Of a stretch of DNA of 43,370 nt, positions 32,004-39,459 are shown piece by piece (within the stretch, counting starts at the first letter, position 1; each line of letters starts with the position of its first letter). The notes below the pieces were generated by a model, which was not told the origin of the DNA, made no database searches, and saw only the letters and a program-made list of their open reading frames with translations. Source of the DNA: UBA7683 sp964397855 (GTDB lineage: Bacteria > Patescibacteriota > Saccharimonadia > Saccharimonadales > UBA7683); assembly GCA_964397855.1 (NCBI GenBank), contig CAYNKQ010000009.1, positions 1 to 43,370 on the forward strand, in the 5' to 3' direction. Made by a program: the position numbers and the translations under genes.

Positions 32004-34091
32004 ATGGCCACAAAGCAATTAGATCTAGTAAAGTTACGTAATGTTGGTATTATCGCGCACATTGATGCCGGTAAGACCACTACAACTGAAGGTATTTTGT
32101 ACCGAACAGGTATTAATCACAAAATTGGTGTTGTACGTGGCGACGGCGACGGCGCAACAACTGACTGGATGGAGCAGGAGAAAGAACGTGGTATCACTAT
32201 CACCTCTGCTGCTGTAACATGCTTCTGGAAGGGTCATCAGATCAATATCATTGATACCCCAGGTCACATTGACTTCACCGTTGAGGTGGAGCGTTCACTT
32301 CGCGTACTTGACGGTGCTGTAACCGTATTTGACGGTAAAATGGGTGTTGAATCGCAGTCTGAGACTGTTTGGCGACAGGCTGATAAGTACAACGTTCCAC
32401 GTGTTTGCTTCATCAATAAGATCAACCAGACTGGTGGTGATTTCTGGAAGTCTCTTGAAACTATTCACGCTCGTCTTACAAGACGTGCTCTCCCTGTTCA
32501 TATTCCTATTGGTTTTGAGCAAAGTATCAACGGCGTAGTTGATCTGTTAGAGATGAAGGCCTACACCTACACTGAATATCACGACAAAGAACTTGTTGAA
32601 AGTGAAATCCCCGAAGATATGCTTGAAAAAGCAAAGCATGCACGCTCACTTCTTGTTGAAGCGGCTGTTGAGTTCGATGACGAACTTATGATGCGTTTCC
32701 TTGAAAACGGCGAAGAAGCTATCACGAACGAGGAATTCCGCGGAGCACTTAGAAAAGGTGTGCTTTCAGGACAACTATTCCTCGTAACTGGTGGTGATGG
32801 CCGTGGTGTAATCGTAGAAAAAGTACTCGATCTTATGGCAGAGTTCCTTCCGAGCCCAATCGATCGTGGCTCAGTATGGGGTACACAGCCTAAAACAGGT
32901 GACGAGATTGAACGCAAGCCTGCTAACGACCAGTCATTTGCTGCACTTGCTTTTAAGATTGCTACAGATCCGTTCATGGGTAAGCTTTGTTTCTTCCGTG
33001 TGTACGCAGGAAAAATTACTGCTGGCTCATACATTCTCAACAGCACCACTGGTGAAAAAGAACGTGTTGGACGACTTGTTCGTATGCACGCTGACAAACG
33101 TGAGGATGTAACTGAAGTTGAAGCCGGTGATATTGCGGCGATTGTAGGGCTTAAAAAGGTTACTACTGGTAACACGCTTTGTGATCTTGCTAACCCAATC
33201 ATCTTGGAAAGTATTGAGTTCCCAGAACCACCAGTATCAATTGCAATTGAACCTAAGACTAAAGCTGACCAAGAAAAAATGGGCCTTGCGCTCCAACGTC
33301 TTGCTGAAGAAGATCCAACATTCCGCGTTCACACAGACGAAGAGACTGGCCAAACTATCATCTCTGGAATGGGCGAACTCCACCTCGAAATTCTTGTAGA
33401 CCGAATGAAACGAGAGTTCTCTGTGGAAGCTAACATTGGTCAACCACAGGTTGCATACCGTGAAACTATTCGCAAAGAAGTTGAAATTCAAGGTAAGTTC
33501 ATTCGCCAATCTGGTGGCCGTGGTCAATACGGTGACGTATGGCTTCGTCTTAAGCCACAAGAACCAGGTAAAGGTTTCGAATTTATTAACTCCATTAAGG
33601 GCGGTGTTGTTCCAAGTGAATACATCAAACCTGTACAACAAGGTGTTATTGAGGCTATGGGTAACGGCGTTATCGCCGGTTACCCAGTAGTAGATCTCTC
33701 AGCTGAAATTTACGATGGTAGCTACCACGATGTTGACTCAAACGAAATGGCCTTCAAAATTGCTGGTTCAATGGCGCTTCAAGAAGGTGTAAAGAATGGT
33801 TCCCCAACACTTCTTGAGCCTGTAATGAAAGTAGAAGTTGTAACCCCTGAAGAGTTCATGGGTGATGTTATTGGAGATCTTAACTCTCGTCGTGGTCGAG
33901 TAGAAAGCATGGAAGACCGCAGTAACGCTAAAGTTATCCTCGCTTTTGTGCCACTCGCAGAGATGTTTGGTTACACAACTGAAATTCGTTCAATGACTCA
34001 AGGCCGGGCTTCAAGCACGATGGAACTTGACCACTACGCAGAAGTACCGCCGCATGTTGCAGAAGCGGTCATTGCCAACCGAGCAAAATAA
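32004..34091 (+). CDS. fusA: Elongation factor G
   Basis: 695 residues from ATG 32004; this start is preferred to TTG 31983 because AAGGA (31994-31998) is 5 nt before it. EF-G is the GTPase of ribosomal translocation. G1 is AHIDAGKTT, the switch region includes DWMEQEKERGITITSAA, G3 DTPGHIDF, and domain IV/V segments such as GGRGQYGDVWLRL and RSMTQGRASSTMELDHYAEVP are intact. Length is standard. Unusually it is separated from rpsG by a small unknown gene and from tuf by three more. Confidence 0.98.
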   Translation: MATKQLDLVKLRNVGIIAHIDAGKTTTTEGILYRTGINHKIGVVRGDGDGATTDWMEQEKERGITITSAAVTCFWKGHQINIIDTPGHIDFTVEVERSLRVLDGAVTVFDGKMGVESQSETVWRQADKYNVPRVCFINKINQTGGDFWKSLETIHARLTRRALPVHIPIGFEQSINGVVDLLEMKAYTYTEYHDKELVESEIPEDMLEKAKHARSLLVEAAVEFDDELMMRFLENGEEAITNEEFRGALRKGVLSGQLFLVTGGDGRGVIVEKVLDLMAEFLPSPIDRGSVWGTQPKTGDEIERKPANDQSFAALAFKIATDPFMGKLCFFRVYAGKITAGSYILNSTTGEKERVGRLVRMHADKREDVTEVEAGDIAAIVGLKKVTTGNTLCDLANPIILESIEFPEPPVSIAIEPKTKADQEKMGLALQRLAEEDPTFRVHTDEETGQTIISGMGELHLEILVDRMKREFSVEANIGQPQVAYRETIRKEVEIQGKFIRQSGGRGQYGDVWLRLKPQEPGKGFEFINSIKGGVVPSEYIKPVQQGVIEAMGNGVIAGYPVVDLSAEIYDGSYHDVDSNEMAFKIAGSMALQEGVKNGSPTLLEPVMKVEVVTPEEFMGDVIGDLNSRRGRVESMEDRSNAKVILAFVPLAEMFGYTTEIRSMTQGRASSTMELDHYAEVPPHVAEAVIANRAK

Positions 34092-34118
34092 TGTAGTCCG
34101 GGTGGGGAGAGGTTAAGT

Positions 34119-34793
34119 ATGAGTTTAAGTATTCCCCCAGAAGTACCCACACTAGACGATGAAGCGTACGCGCAGTGGGAAGCAGGTCTAGAGTTCACTG
34201 AAGAATTAGCGGGAAGAAGTGCAGACGAACAAGCACGAGCTGTCGCTGAACAAAACCGTAGCAATCACCTCCGTGACCTTAGTATTTTCGCTATTACACA
34301 CGCACCGTTCTTAAAAGATGGCGACGAAGCAGACCAGATGCTTCATCATCTTGGTCAATCAGGCCTAGAGCTAGGTGTCAAGCGGGTTGGTCGAGAAGGT
34401 AAACTCTTGGTTCCAAGGGTGCCGATGGATGTGTTTAATACAGTAAGACGATTACCACCTCAACAACAACTTTCACGAATAGTCTTGTTATCTACAATTA
34501 TTCATAACCCAGGATTTAGTTGGGCCCAAGAGGAAGAGATTCTCGAAGCCCTCGGCCAAGCAGATACCGCGAGAACTGTCAGTGCTGCTAAAGAGCGGTA
34601 TTATTATTCAAGCTTTATACTTGGTGCAGCCGCGCTTAAGACATACCTGACTAGTCGTAAAAAACAAAAACTACACAGCGTTTATAGACCCGAAAAGGAA
34701 GCTCTTTACGCTCGTGGTAATTCATTAGTCAAGTATTACGAAGCTCACTTAAGCAGACGGGCGTTGAAGAATAAGGCCATGAGACGCAGCTAG
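34119..34793 (+). CDS. Hypothetical alpha-helical protein downstream of fusA
   Basis: 224 residues, unknown. Nearly all helix by composition, with acidic N-terminus (PEVPTLDDEAYAQWEAGLEF) and a basic C-terminus (SRRALKNKAMRRS). No membrane segment or catalytic motif is apparent. GGAGAGG (34106-34112) lies 6 nt before the ATG and the gene starts 27 nt after fusA, so it is probably co-transcribed with it. The next gene begins 2 nt after its stop. Confidence 0.7.
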   Translation: MSLSIPPEVPTLDDEAYAQWEAGLEFTEELAGRSADEQARAVAEQNRSNHLRDLSIFAITHAPFLKDGDEADQMLHHLGQSGLELGVKRVGREGKLLVPRVPMDVFNTVRRLPPQQQLSRIVLLSTIIHNPGFSWAQEEEILEALGQADTARTVSAAKERYYYSSFILGAAALKTYLTSRKKQKLHSVYRPEKEALYARGNSLVKYYEAHLSRRALKNKAMRRS

Positions 34794-34795
34794 CC

Positions 34796-35551
34796 ATGCC
34801 AGAGCGAACTCAAAAGTCTAGTGAAACTCGATTTACACCCTTGGCGAGGATTGGGATGGCTATTGGTATTGCAGCAGGAGCAGCCTGCCTTGCCTTGGCT
34901 ACAAAGTCTTGTGAAGGTGAACGTCCGACAGTTACTAACACTGAGCAAGCCGCAGGCACAACGACTACAGAGGTAATGCATCTAGGATCTCAAGATTGGT
35001 ACAAAGAATACGGTTGGGATCAAGATTATGCAAAACTACAAGCTGAAAGTTATGTGTCCAATGCACTTGCGGGCAAAGAGCAGGCGCGTATTGCAACAGG
35101 GCGTTGTATCACGACGGATTTCGGTGACACCACGAGGGTAATAAAGCATCCGCTTGCCCATCAGGGTGAGCATGATGGCATTGAATTTACGACATTCATT
35201 GGTGTAGGTAAGTTACGAGACCTACAGACAAAAGAAGATTTTCTAGTAATCAATACCGTCACCGTTACAAAAGACGGGATATTTAGGGGTGCTTTTGGTG
35301 TTGTACCAAATCAACAAGACCTTCTCGACCATGAAGCTAATGTGGGTAACACCACCAACCAACGCTTTCCGATTCCTGGAGAAATCGACCCATTCAGGGA
35401 TGGTCACCCAATAATTTGGTACGATCTGCCGGCTATTGAAGGTAATGTGCCTGGTCAAATAGTCTTTTTTGCACCTGGAGATGACGAAGCAGTAAATCAG
35501 CATTGCACCGCGCTCATTAATGATATTGAACTGCCAGATTCAGCCAAGTAA
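34796..35551 (+). CDS. Membrane-anchored or exported hypothetical protein
   Basis: 251 residues, unknown. A basic N-terminus is followed by a hydrophobic stretch at about 18-36 (ARIGMAIGIAAGAACLALAT) ending near KSCEGE. This could be a signal peptide or a membrane anchor; the Cys does not sit in a convincing lipobox. A Thr-rich linker (about 46-60) leads to a globular domain with beta-like segments FLVINTVTVTKDGIFRGAFG and GQIVFFAPGDD. It starts 2 nt after the preceding stop, implying coupling to the fusA transcript. Confidence 0.65.
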   Translation: MPERTQKSSETRFTPLARIGMAIGIAAGAACLALATKSCEGERPTVTNTEQAAGTTTTEVMHLGSQDWYKEYGWDQDYAKLQAESYVSNALAGKEQARIATGRCITTDFGDTTRVIKHPLAHQGEHDGIEFTTFIGVGKLRDLQTKEDFLVINTVTVTKDGIFRGAFGVVPNQQDLLDHEANVGNTTNQRFPIPGEIDPFRDGHPIIWYDLPAIEGNVPGQIVFFAPGDDEAVNQHCTALINDIELPDSAK

Positions 35552-35572
35552 GATTGGTCCAGTTTGTATCTA

Positions 35573-35601
35573 TTGATATATTTTGTTTGATACTGTTTAA
35601 T
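35573..35601 (+). promoter_or_regulatory. Promoter (TTGATA - 17 - TTTAAT)
   Basis: -35 TTGATA (35573-35578), -10 TTTAAT (35596-35601), 17-nt spacer, for the 87-residue gene that starts at 35628. Confidence 0.65.
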
Positions 35602-35627
35602 GACGATATCTAACAGGGAGTTATTGT

Positions 35628-35891
35628 ATGGAAAGCGATGCCGTATGGTCAGAACAATCTGCAAGCGAATTAAGAAACGCAGTGGTACCACAGATAGACG
35701 AAGGTGATCCTGAAGAATATACGGCTCGACTCGCTCGACACGAATCAGGTCAGATTGATGGCTGGGCAGTCAGGCGCATAGTTAAAACTGGTAGCTCAGT
35801 TGTAGGCAGAGTCGTTGCTTTACCCCGAAAAGTTGTTGGACGAATCTCTGGTGCAATTGATGAACTTGGCAAAGGTTTTGGTATAAGCTGA
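35628..35891 (+). CDS. Small hypothetical protein upstream of tuf
   Basis: 87 residues, unknown. The N-terminal half is acidic and helical (ASELRNAVVPQIDEGDPEEY); the C-terminal half is amphipathic and basic (IVKTGSSVVGRVVALPRKVV), which may be membrane- or nucleic-acid-associated. AGGGAG (35615-35620) lies 7 nt before the ATG and a good promoter precedes it. The tuf promoter begins 18 nt after its stop. Confidence 0.65.
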   Translation: MESDAVWSEQSASELRNAVVPQIDEGDPEEYTARLARHESGQIDGWAVRRIVKTGSSVVGRVVALPRKVVGRISGAIDELGKGFGIS

Positions 35892-35908
35892 GAGCCAGAG
35901 TAATACCC

Positions 35909-35937
35909 TTTACAACAGATTAGTTTTCACATACAAT
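35909..35937 (+). promoter_or_regulatory. Promoter of tuf (TTTACA - 17 - TACAAT)
   Basis: -35 TTTACA (35909-35914), -10 TACAAT (35932-35937), 17-nt spacer. The leader is about 107 nt and holds a small CCCT/AGGG hairpin (36012-36030) just before the AGGAGA ribosome binding site (36038-36043). Confidence 0.7.
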
Positions 35938-36050
35938 GGTTGAGTATCTCGCGTGAGGGGTTTGCCGTCGTGCAATAAGGATCGCGTAGTTATCAAGTAA
36001 TAATAAATCATCCCTTCAGTATTATTAGGGTAAAAATAGGAGAACCATTC

Positions 36051-37221
36051 ATGGCAGATTTTGACAGAACAAAACCGCATGTAAACGTTGGTACTATGGG
36101 TCACGTTGACCATGGTAAGACAACACTAACAGCAGCAATTACTTCAGTACTTGCAAAGCGTCTTCCAAGTGACGTCAACAAAAAAGTTGACTACGCAATG
36201 ATCGACAACGCCCCTGAAGAACGTCAACGCGGTATTACCATCGCTACGTCTCACCAAGAGTACGAAAGCGAAGCACGTCACTACGCACACGTTGATATGC
36301 CAGGACACGCTGACTATGTTAAAAACATGATCACTGGTGCTGCTCAAATGGACGGNNNNNNNNNNTAACGACGGCCCACTACCACAAACTCGTGAGCACG
36401 TACTTCTTGCTAAGCAAGTTGGCGTACCTAAGATTCTTGTGTTCATGAACAAAATGGACCTCGCAGATGCTGAACTAGTTGAACTCGTTGAAGAAGACAT
36501 CCGCGACCTACTAGAAAAGAACGGCTTCGACCGTAACGCACCAATCATCAAGGGTTCTGCTACTAAGGCACTTGAAGGTGACGCTGCAAACGAAGACGCT
36601 ATCATGGAACTCGTAGCCGCAATGGACACTTACGTTGAACAGCCACCACGCGATCTTGACAAGCCTTTCCTCATGCCTATTGAAGACGTATTTTCAATCA
36701 AGGGTCGTGGAACAGTTGCTACTGGTCGTATCGAAACTGGTGTTGTTAAGATTAACGACGAAGTTGAAATCGTTGGTATTCGTGATACAAAGAAGACTGT
36801 TGTAACAGGTATTGAAGCATTCAAGAAGAACCTTGACCAAGGTGAAGCTGGCGACAACGCTGGAATCTTGCTTCGTGGTATTGAGCGAAACGATATCGAG
36901 CGTGGTCAAGTGCTTGCAAAACCAGGTTCAATTACTCCACACACAGAATTCGACGCTGAAGTATACATCCTTACCAAAGAAGAAGGCGGACGTCACACTC
37001 CATTCTTCAAGGGTTACAAACCACAGTTCTACTTCCGTACTACTGATGTAACTGGCGAAGTTGAACTTCCGGCTGACAAAGAAATGGTTATGCCTGGCGA
37101 TACTATCACTTTCAAAGTGAAACTACTCGCTCCAATTGCCATGGAACAGGGTCTAAACTTCGCTATCCGTGAAGGTGGACGTACTGTTGGTGCTGGTGTT
37201 GTAACTAAGGTTACTAAATAG
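36051..37221 (+). CDS. tuf: Elongation factor Tu (interrupted by an assembly gap)
   Basis: EF-Tu delivers aminoacyl-tRNA to the ribosome. G1 GHVDHGKTT, switch I NAPEERQRGITIA (Pro55 in the conserved APEE), G3 DMPGHADYVKNM, NKMD and the C-terminal beta domains are present. Ten N at 36356-36365 fall in the GAILVVSA strand; the reading frame shifts across them. Restoring frame and the family motif needs 21 unknown bases instead of 10, giving 393 residues, the normal length. The frameshift is therefore an assembly artefact, not a mutation. It has its own promoter, leader and terminator. Confidence 0.95.
36356..36365. other. Assembly gap (10 N) inside tuf
   Basis: Placeholder run of N. Frame and conserved-length reasoning suggest the true gap is about 21 bases. 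Confidence 0.97.
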
Positions 37222-37249
37222 ATCTTAGAACGTAGTTCTTAGATTGCAC

Positions 37250-37278
37250 AAAGAGCTGCTGTAAAATGCAGCTCTTTT
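37250..37278 (+). terminator. Intrinsic terminator after tuf
   Basis: AAAGAGCTGC / GCAGCTCTTT, a perfect 10-bp stem with 8-nt loop, followed by TGC. A smaller AGAAC/GTTCT hairpin precedes it at 37227-37240. Confidence 0.85.
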
Positions 37279-37320
37279 GCTGCACCTGCAACTCTTATGG
37301 TTTATTTAGGGGAAGACATC

Positions 37321-37329
37321 TGTTATAAA
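37321..37329 (+). promoter_or_regulatory. Extended -10 promoter of the oxygenase-like gene, leaderless
   Basis: TGt-TATAAA (-10 at 37324-37329), then 7 nt to the ATG at 37337 and no Shine-Dalgarno. Confidence 0.6.
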
Positions 37330-37336
37330 TACACGG

Positions 37337-38083
37337 ATGAGCCTAGAAGCGTACTCACCCGAATTTAGATGTGACCACGACCTCCCATTTGTACAAGATG
37401 GCGAACCAGGATGTGAACAAATACTCGCTGATCTAATAATTGATTTCGTAAACGACGAACTACCAGCGATAGGGATTGTGTCTGATGAAAATAGCGTTCT
37501 TAACCATAAAGAGACGCATCTGTCTCATCAGGCACTCATCATGAGATCTATAAGAAGAATAAAGCCGAGATTACTGGTCGACTCATCATTCACAAAGGAC
37601 AATCAGTTTGATTCACTGCATACAGGACTTCACAGAGATGGTTATTGGCCTCCAAGAAGCAAGCACGGCCTAACTGCTATGTGGAAGCTTCATACAGCTG
37701 GTCATGATAGTAAGGCTAACGTTCTATTGGCCAACTCTAGTCAAGGCTCAATAATTGGGGGCGAACTGCTGATCGGTGATGCTGGACTATATAAAGGAAC
37801 GGCGCCAATCGATGAACTGTTGCTTGCTCGCGGCTACGACCTGGGTATAGCGCGAGTTACCCTGGGCGATATGTATGACGTTCTTAAAAGAAGAAGTTAC
37901 GAACCAGCCTTTACTGAGCCTGACGTATACAGCTTCGTACAGCCATCGCTGGGTAGCATTTTGTTCAAGGCGGTCTCAGCAGTTGGGCCAAGCACGGTGC
38001 ATGATTTTCGTGCAGTAACTGGCGAACGAAAGATACTTACTTCTGATATGATTGTCGTAACAAGCTCCAAGCCACCGAGTTAA
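37337..38083 (+). CDS. Putative 2-oxoglutarate/Fe(II)-dependent oxygenase
   Basis: 248 residues, unnamed, but the double-stranded beta-helix oxygenase signature is visible. H99-R-D101 gives the HxD iron motif; GSIIGGELLI (137-146) matches the GGxL strand; LGSILFKA then VHDFRAVTGERKIL provides the distal H222 and, nine residues later, R231 to bind the 2OG carboxylate, the same H-x8-R spacing as human PHD2 (H374/R383). Members of this family hydroxylate proteins, including EF-Tu and ribosomal proteins in other organisms. It sits between tuf and rpsJ with its own leaderless promoter. No membrane segment. Family assignment is moderately sure; substrate is unknown. Confidence 0.6.
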   Translation: MSLEAYSPEFRCDHDLPFVQDGEPGCEQILADLIIDFVNDELPAIGIVSDENSVLNHKETHLSHQALIMRSIRRIKPRLLVDSSFTKDNQFDSLHTGLHRDGYWPPRSKHGLTAMWKLHTAGHDSKANVLLANSSQGSIIGGELLIGDAGLYKGTAPIDELLLARGYDLGIARVTLGDMYDVLKRRSYEPAFTEPDVYSFVQPSLGSILFKAVSAVGPSTVHDFRAVTGERKILTSDMIVVTSSKPPS

Positions 38084-38109
38084 CGGCTATTGTTTATCTC
38101 CGTTCGTAC

Positions 38110-38138
38110 TTGATGAAACGCAGTAAATAGGGTAAAAT
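38110..38138 (+). promoter_or_regulatory. Promoter of rpsJ (TTGATG - 17 - TAAAAT)
   Basis: -35 TTGATG (38110-38115), -10 TAAAAT (38133-38138), 17-nt spacer; leader of about 85 nt. An extended -10-like TGt-TACACT at 38203-38211 could be a second start. Confidence 0.6.
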
Positions 38139-38230
38139 TACGCAGTAAACTAAATAGTAGTGACTAAAAGTCGTTGTGTACGCTCTCATAGCTGCACAAG
38201 GATGTTACACTACACGAAAGGGAAGTCTTA

Positions 38231-38554
38231 ATGGCTGACGCTCCACAAAAGCAAAAGATTCGTATTCGCCTAAAAGCATACGACCACAAAATTATTGACC
38301 AATCTGCAAAACAGATTATTGACACCGCTCTTCGTACCGGTGCAACAATTGCAGGTCCAATTCCACTACCAACTCGCAAGAGTAAGTACACAGTAGTGAA
38401 AAGCCCACATGTATATAAGCACGGTATGGAGCAATTTGAAATGCGAGTTCACAAACGCTTAATCGACATCTTAGAGCCAACACCTAAGACCATCGACAGC
38501 TTGATGAATTTGAGCCTACCAGCCGGCTGTGACGCCGAAATTAGAATGAACTAA
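38231..38554 (+). CDS. rpsJ: 30S ribosomal protein S10
   Basis: 107 residues. IRIRLKAYDHKIIDQSAKQI, GPIPLPTRKSKYTVVKSPH and the long HKRLIDI helix region are typical of S10/NusE. AAAGGGAAG precedes the ATG. Normally rpsJ leads the S10 operon directly into rplC; here it ends in its own terminator and two membrane-protein genes intervene. Confidence 0.98.
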   Translation: MADAPQKQKIRIRLKAYDHKIIDQSAKQIIDTALRTGATIAGPIPLPTRKSKYTVVKSPHVYKHGMEQFEMRVHKRLIDILEPTPKTIDSLMNLSLPAGCDAEIRMN

Positions 38555-38593
38555 CAACAGTTCACCATTAAAGAGTATCGTGACTGACCGCTC

Positions 38594-38621
38594 AAAATTA
38601 CCCCAACTCTGGGGTAATTTT
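38594..38621 (+). terminator. Intrinsic terminator after rpsJ
   Basis: AAAATTACCCCA / TGGGGTAATTTT, a perfect 12-bp stem with ACTC loop; symmetrical A and T runs make it bidirectional. Confidence 0.93.
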
Positions 38622-38646
38622 ACATTTTATATAGGGAGAGTATACT
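38619..38646 (+). promoter_or_regulatory. Promoter of the GlsB-like gene (TTTACA - 16 - TATACT)
   Basis: -35 TTTACA (38619-38624), -10 TATACT (38641-38646), 16-nt spacer; the -35 overlaps the rpsJ terminator. Confidence 0.55.
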
Positions 38647-38672
38647 GAAAGTACAATCAATAAGGAGGGTCT

Positions 38673-38936
38673 ATGGGCGTACTATCGTGGATAATCTTTG
38701 GTGCTATAGCGGGTTGGTTGGCTTCTATTCTTGTAAAAGCTAATGGTGAGCAAGGGGCAATCGGTAATATAGTTGTTGGAATCCTAGGTGCTGTAGTTGG
38801 AGGGTTCTTGGCTGGGGTATTATTTGATTCACCCGGTGTCACCGGATTCAACTTCTCAAGTTTTGTGGTAGCAGTACTTGGCGCTGCAGTCCTTCTCTTA
38901 ATTAAAGGTGCACTTACCGGTAAAAAAGCTGCCTAG
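38673..38936 (+). CDS. GlsB/YeaQ/YmgE family membrane protein
   Basis: 87 residues with three hydrophobic glycine-rich helices (about 4-22, 31-50 and 60-80). The opening GVLSWIIFGAIAGWLAS and the GNIVVGILGAVVGGFL segment are characteristic of this family (transglycosylase-associated protein, Pfam Transgly_assoc), whose members are often stress-induced. The molecular role is unknown. AAGGAGG is 4 nt before the ATG, the strongest ribosome binding site in the window. It separates rpsJ from rplC. Confidence 0.9.
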   Translation: MGVLSWIIFGAIAGWLASILVKANGEQGAIGNIVVGILGAVVGGFLAGVLFDSPGVTGFNFSSFVVAVLGAAVLLLIKGALTGKKAA

Positions 38937-38959
38937 CTACTGTCAAATAGCTTTCTGTA

Positions 38960-38988
38960 GTGACAAACAGTCATATCTATACTAAAAT
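38960..38988 (+). promoter_or_regulatory. Promoter (GTGACA - 17 - TAAAAT), near-leaderless
   Basis: -35 GTGACA (38960-38965), -10 TAAAAT (38983-38988), 17-nt spacer; 10 nt to the ATG at 38999. Confidence 0.55.
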
Positions 38989-38998
38989 CATAAGCAAC

Positions 38999-39286
38999 AT
39001 GGCGAAACAAAAAAAGAAACCAGCAAAAAAATCAGTAGTTCGTACCGAGTCTGATTCAGCATATTTTCTTAAGATAGTACTTTTTTTCATTTTGGGTACG
39101 TTCTGGGTGCGTCTTGTTAATGTTAACGTGGGACCTTTCGAGCATCTCAGTCTTCCTATTGGACTGCTTATCGGCCTTGCATTTGCCTCACACGAGCATT
39201 TTCAAATTGACCGTAAAATTGAATTTGCGGTACTGCTCGCTGCAACATTTATAAGCTTCTATTTACCAGTTGGAATTACAATCTAA
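38999..39286 (+). CDS. Small membrane protein
   Basis: 95 residues from MAKQKKKPAKK. A lysine-rich cytoplasmic start is followed by three hydrophobic stretches (about 25-36 FLKIVLFFILGTFW, 48-60 LPIGLLIGLAFAS, 76-91 AVLLAATFISFYLPVG). Unknown family; topology suggests a small polytopic protein. The start at 38999 is chosen because an earlier in-frame ATG (38960) coincides with the -35 box. It is the last gene before the rplC promoter. Confidence 0.7.
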   Translation: MAKQKKKPAKKSVVRTESDSAYFLKIVLFFILGTFWVRLVNVNVGPFEHLSLPIGLLIGLAFASHEHFQIDRKIEFAVLLAATFISFYLPVGITI

Positions 39287-39293
39287 ATAACTA

Positions 39294-39323
39294 TTGACAT
39301 AAGATGAGCTGATCTGTTACGAT
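39294..39323 (+). promoter_or_regulatory. Promoter of the rplC operon (TTGACA - 18 - TGt-TACGAT)
   Basis: Perfect -35 TTGACA (39294-39299), extended -10 TACGAT (39318-39323), 18-nt spacer. The -10 region ATCTGTTACGATTAG is nearly the same as the rpsL one. The leader is about 130 nt and includes a CCAGAG/CTCTGG pairing (39411-39416 with 39438-39443). Confidence 0.7.
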
Positions 39324-39459
39324 TAGATGGTAATTTTAAGACATTATCAAGCACTTGGCACGCTTACAGGTCTGAGGAAGAGTAAAATCAACTTTATTCA
39401 ACCAAAGAAACCAGAGGCCGTCCAAGATTTTTGTTTGCTCTGGTGTATAAAGGGAAGAC

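Noticed and set aside
36051..36368. Truncated EF-Tu or duplicate tuf fragments
   Set aside because: The break coincides with the N-run, and both flanks belong to one normal-length EF-Tu.
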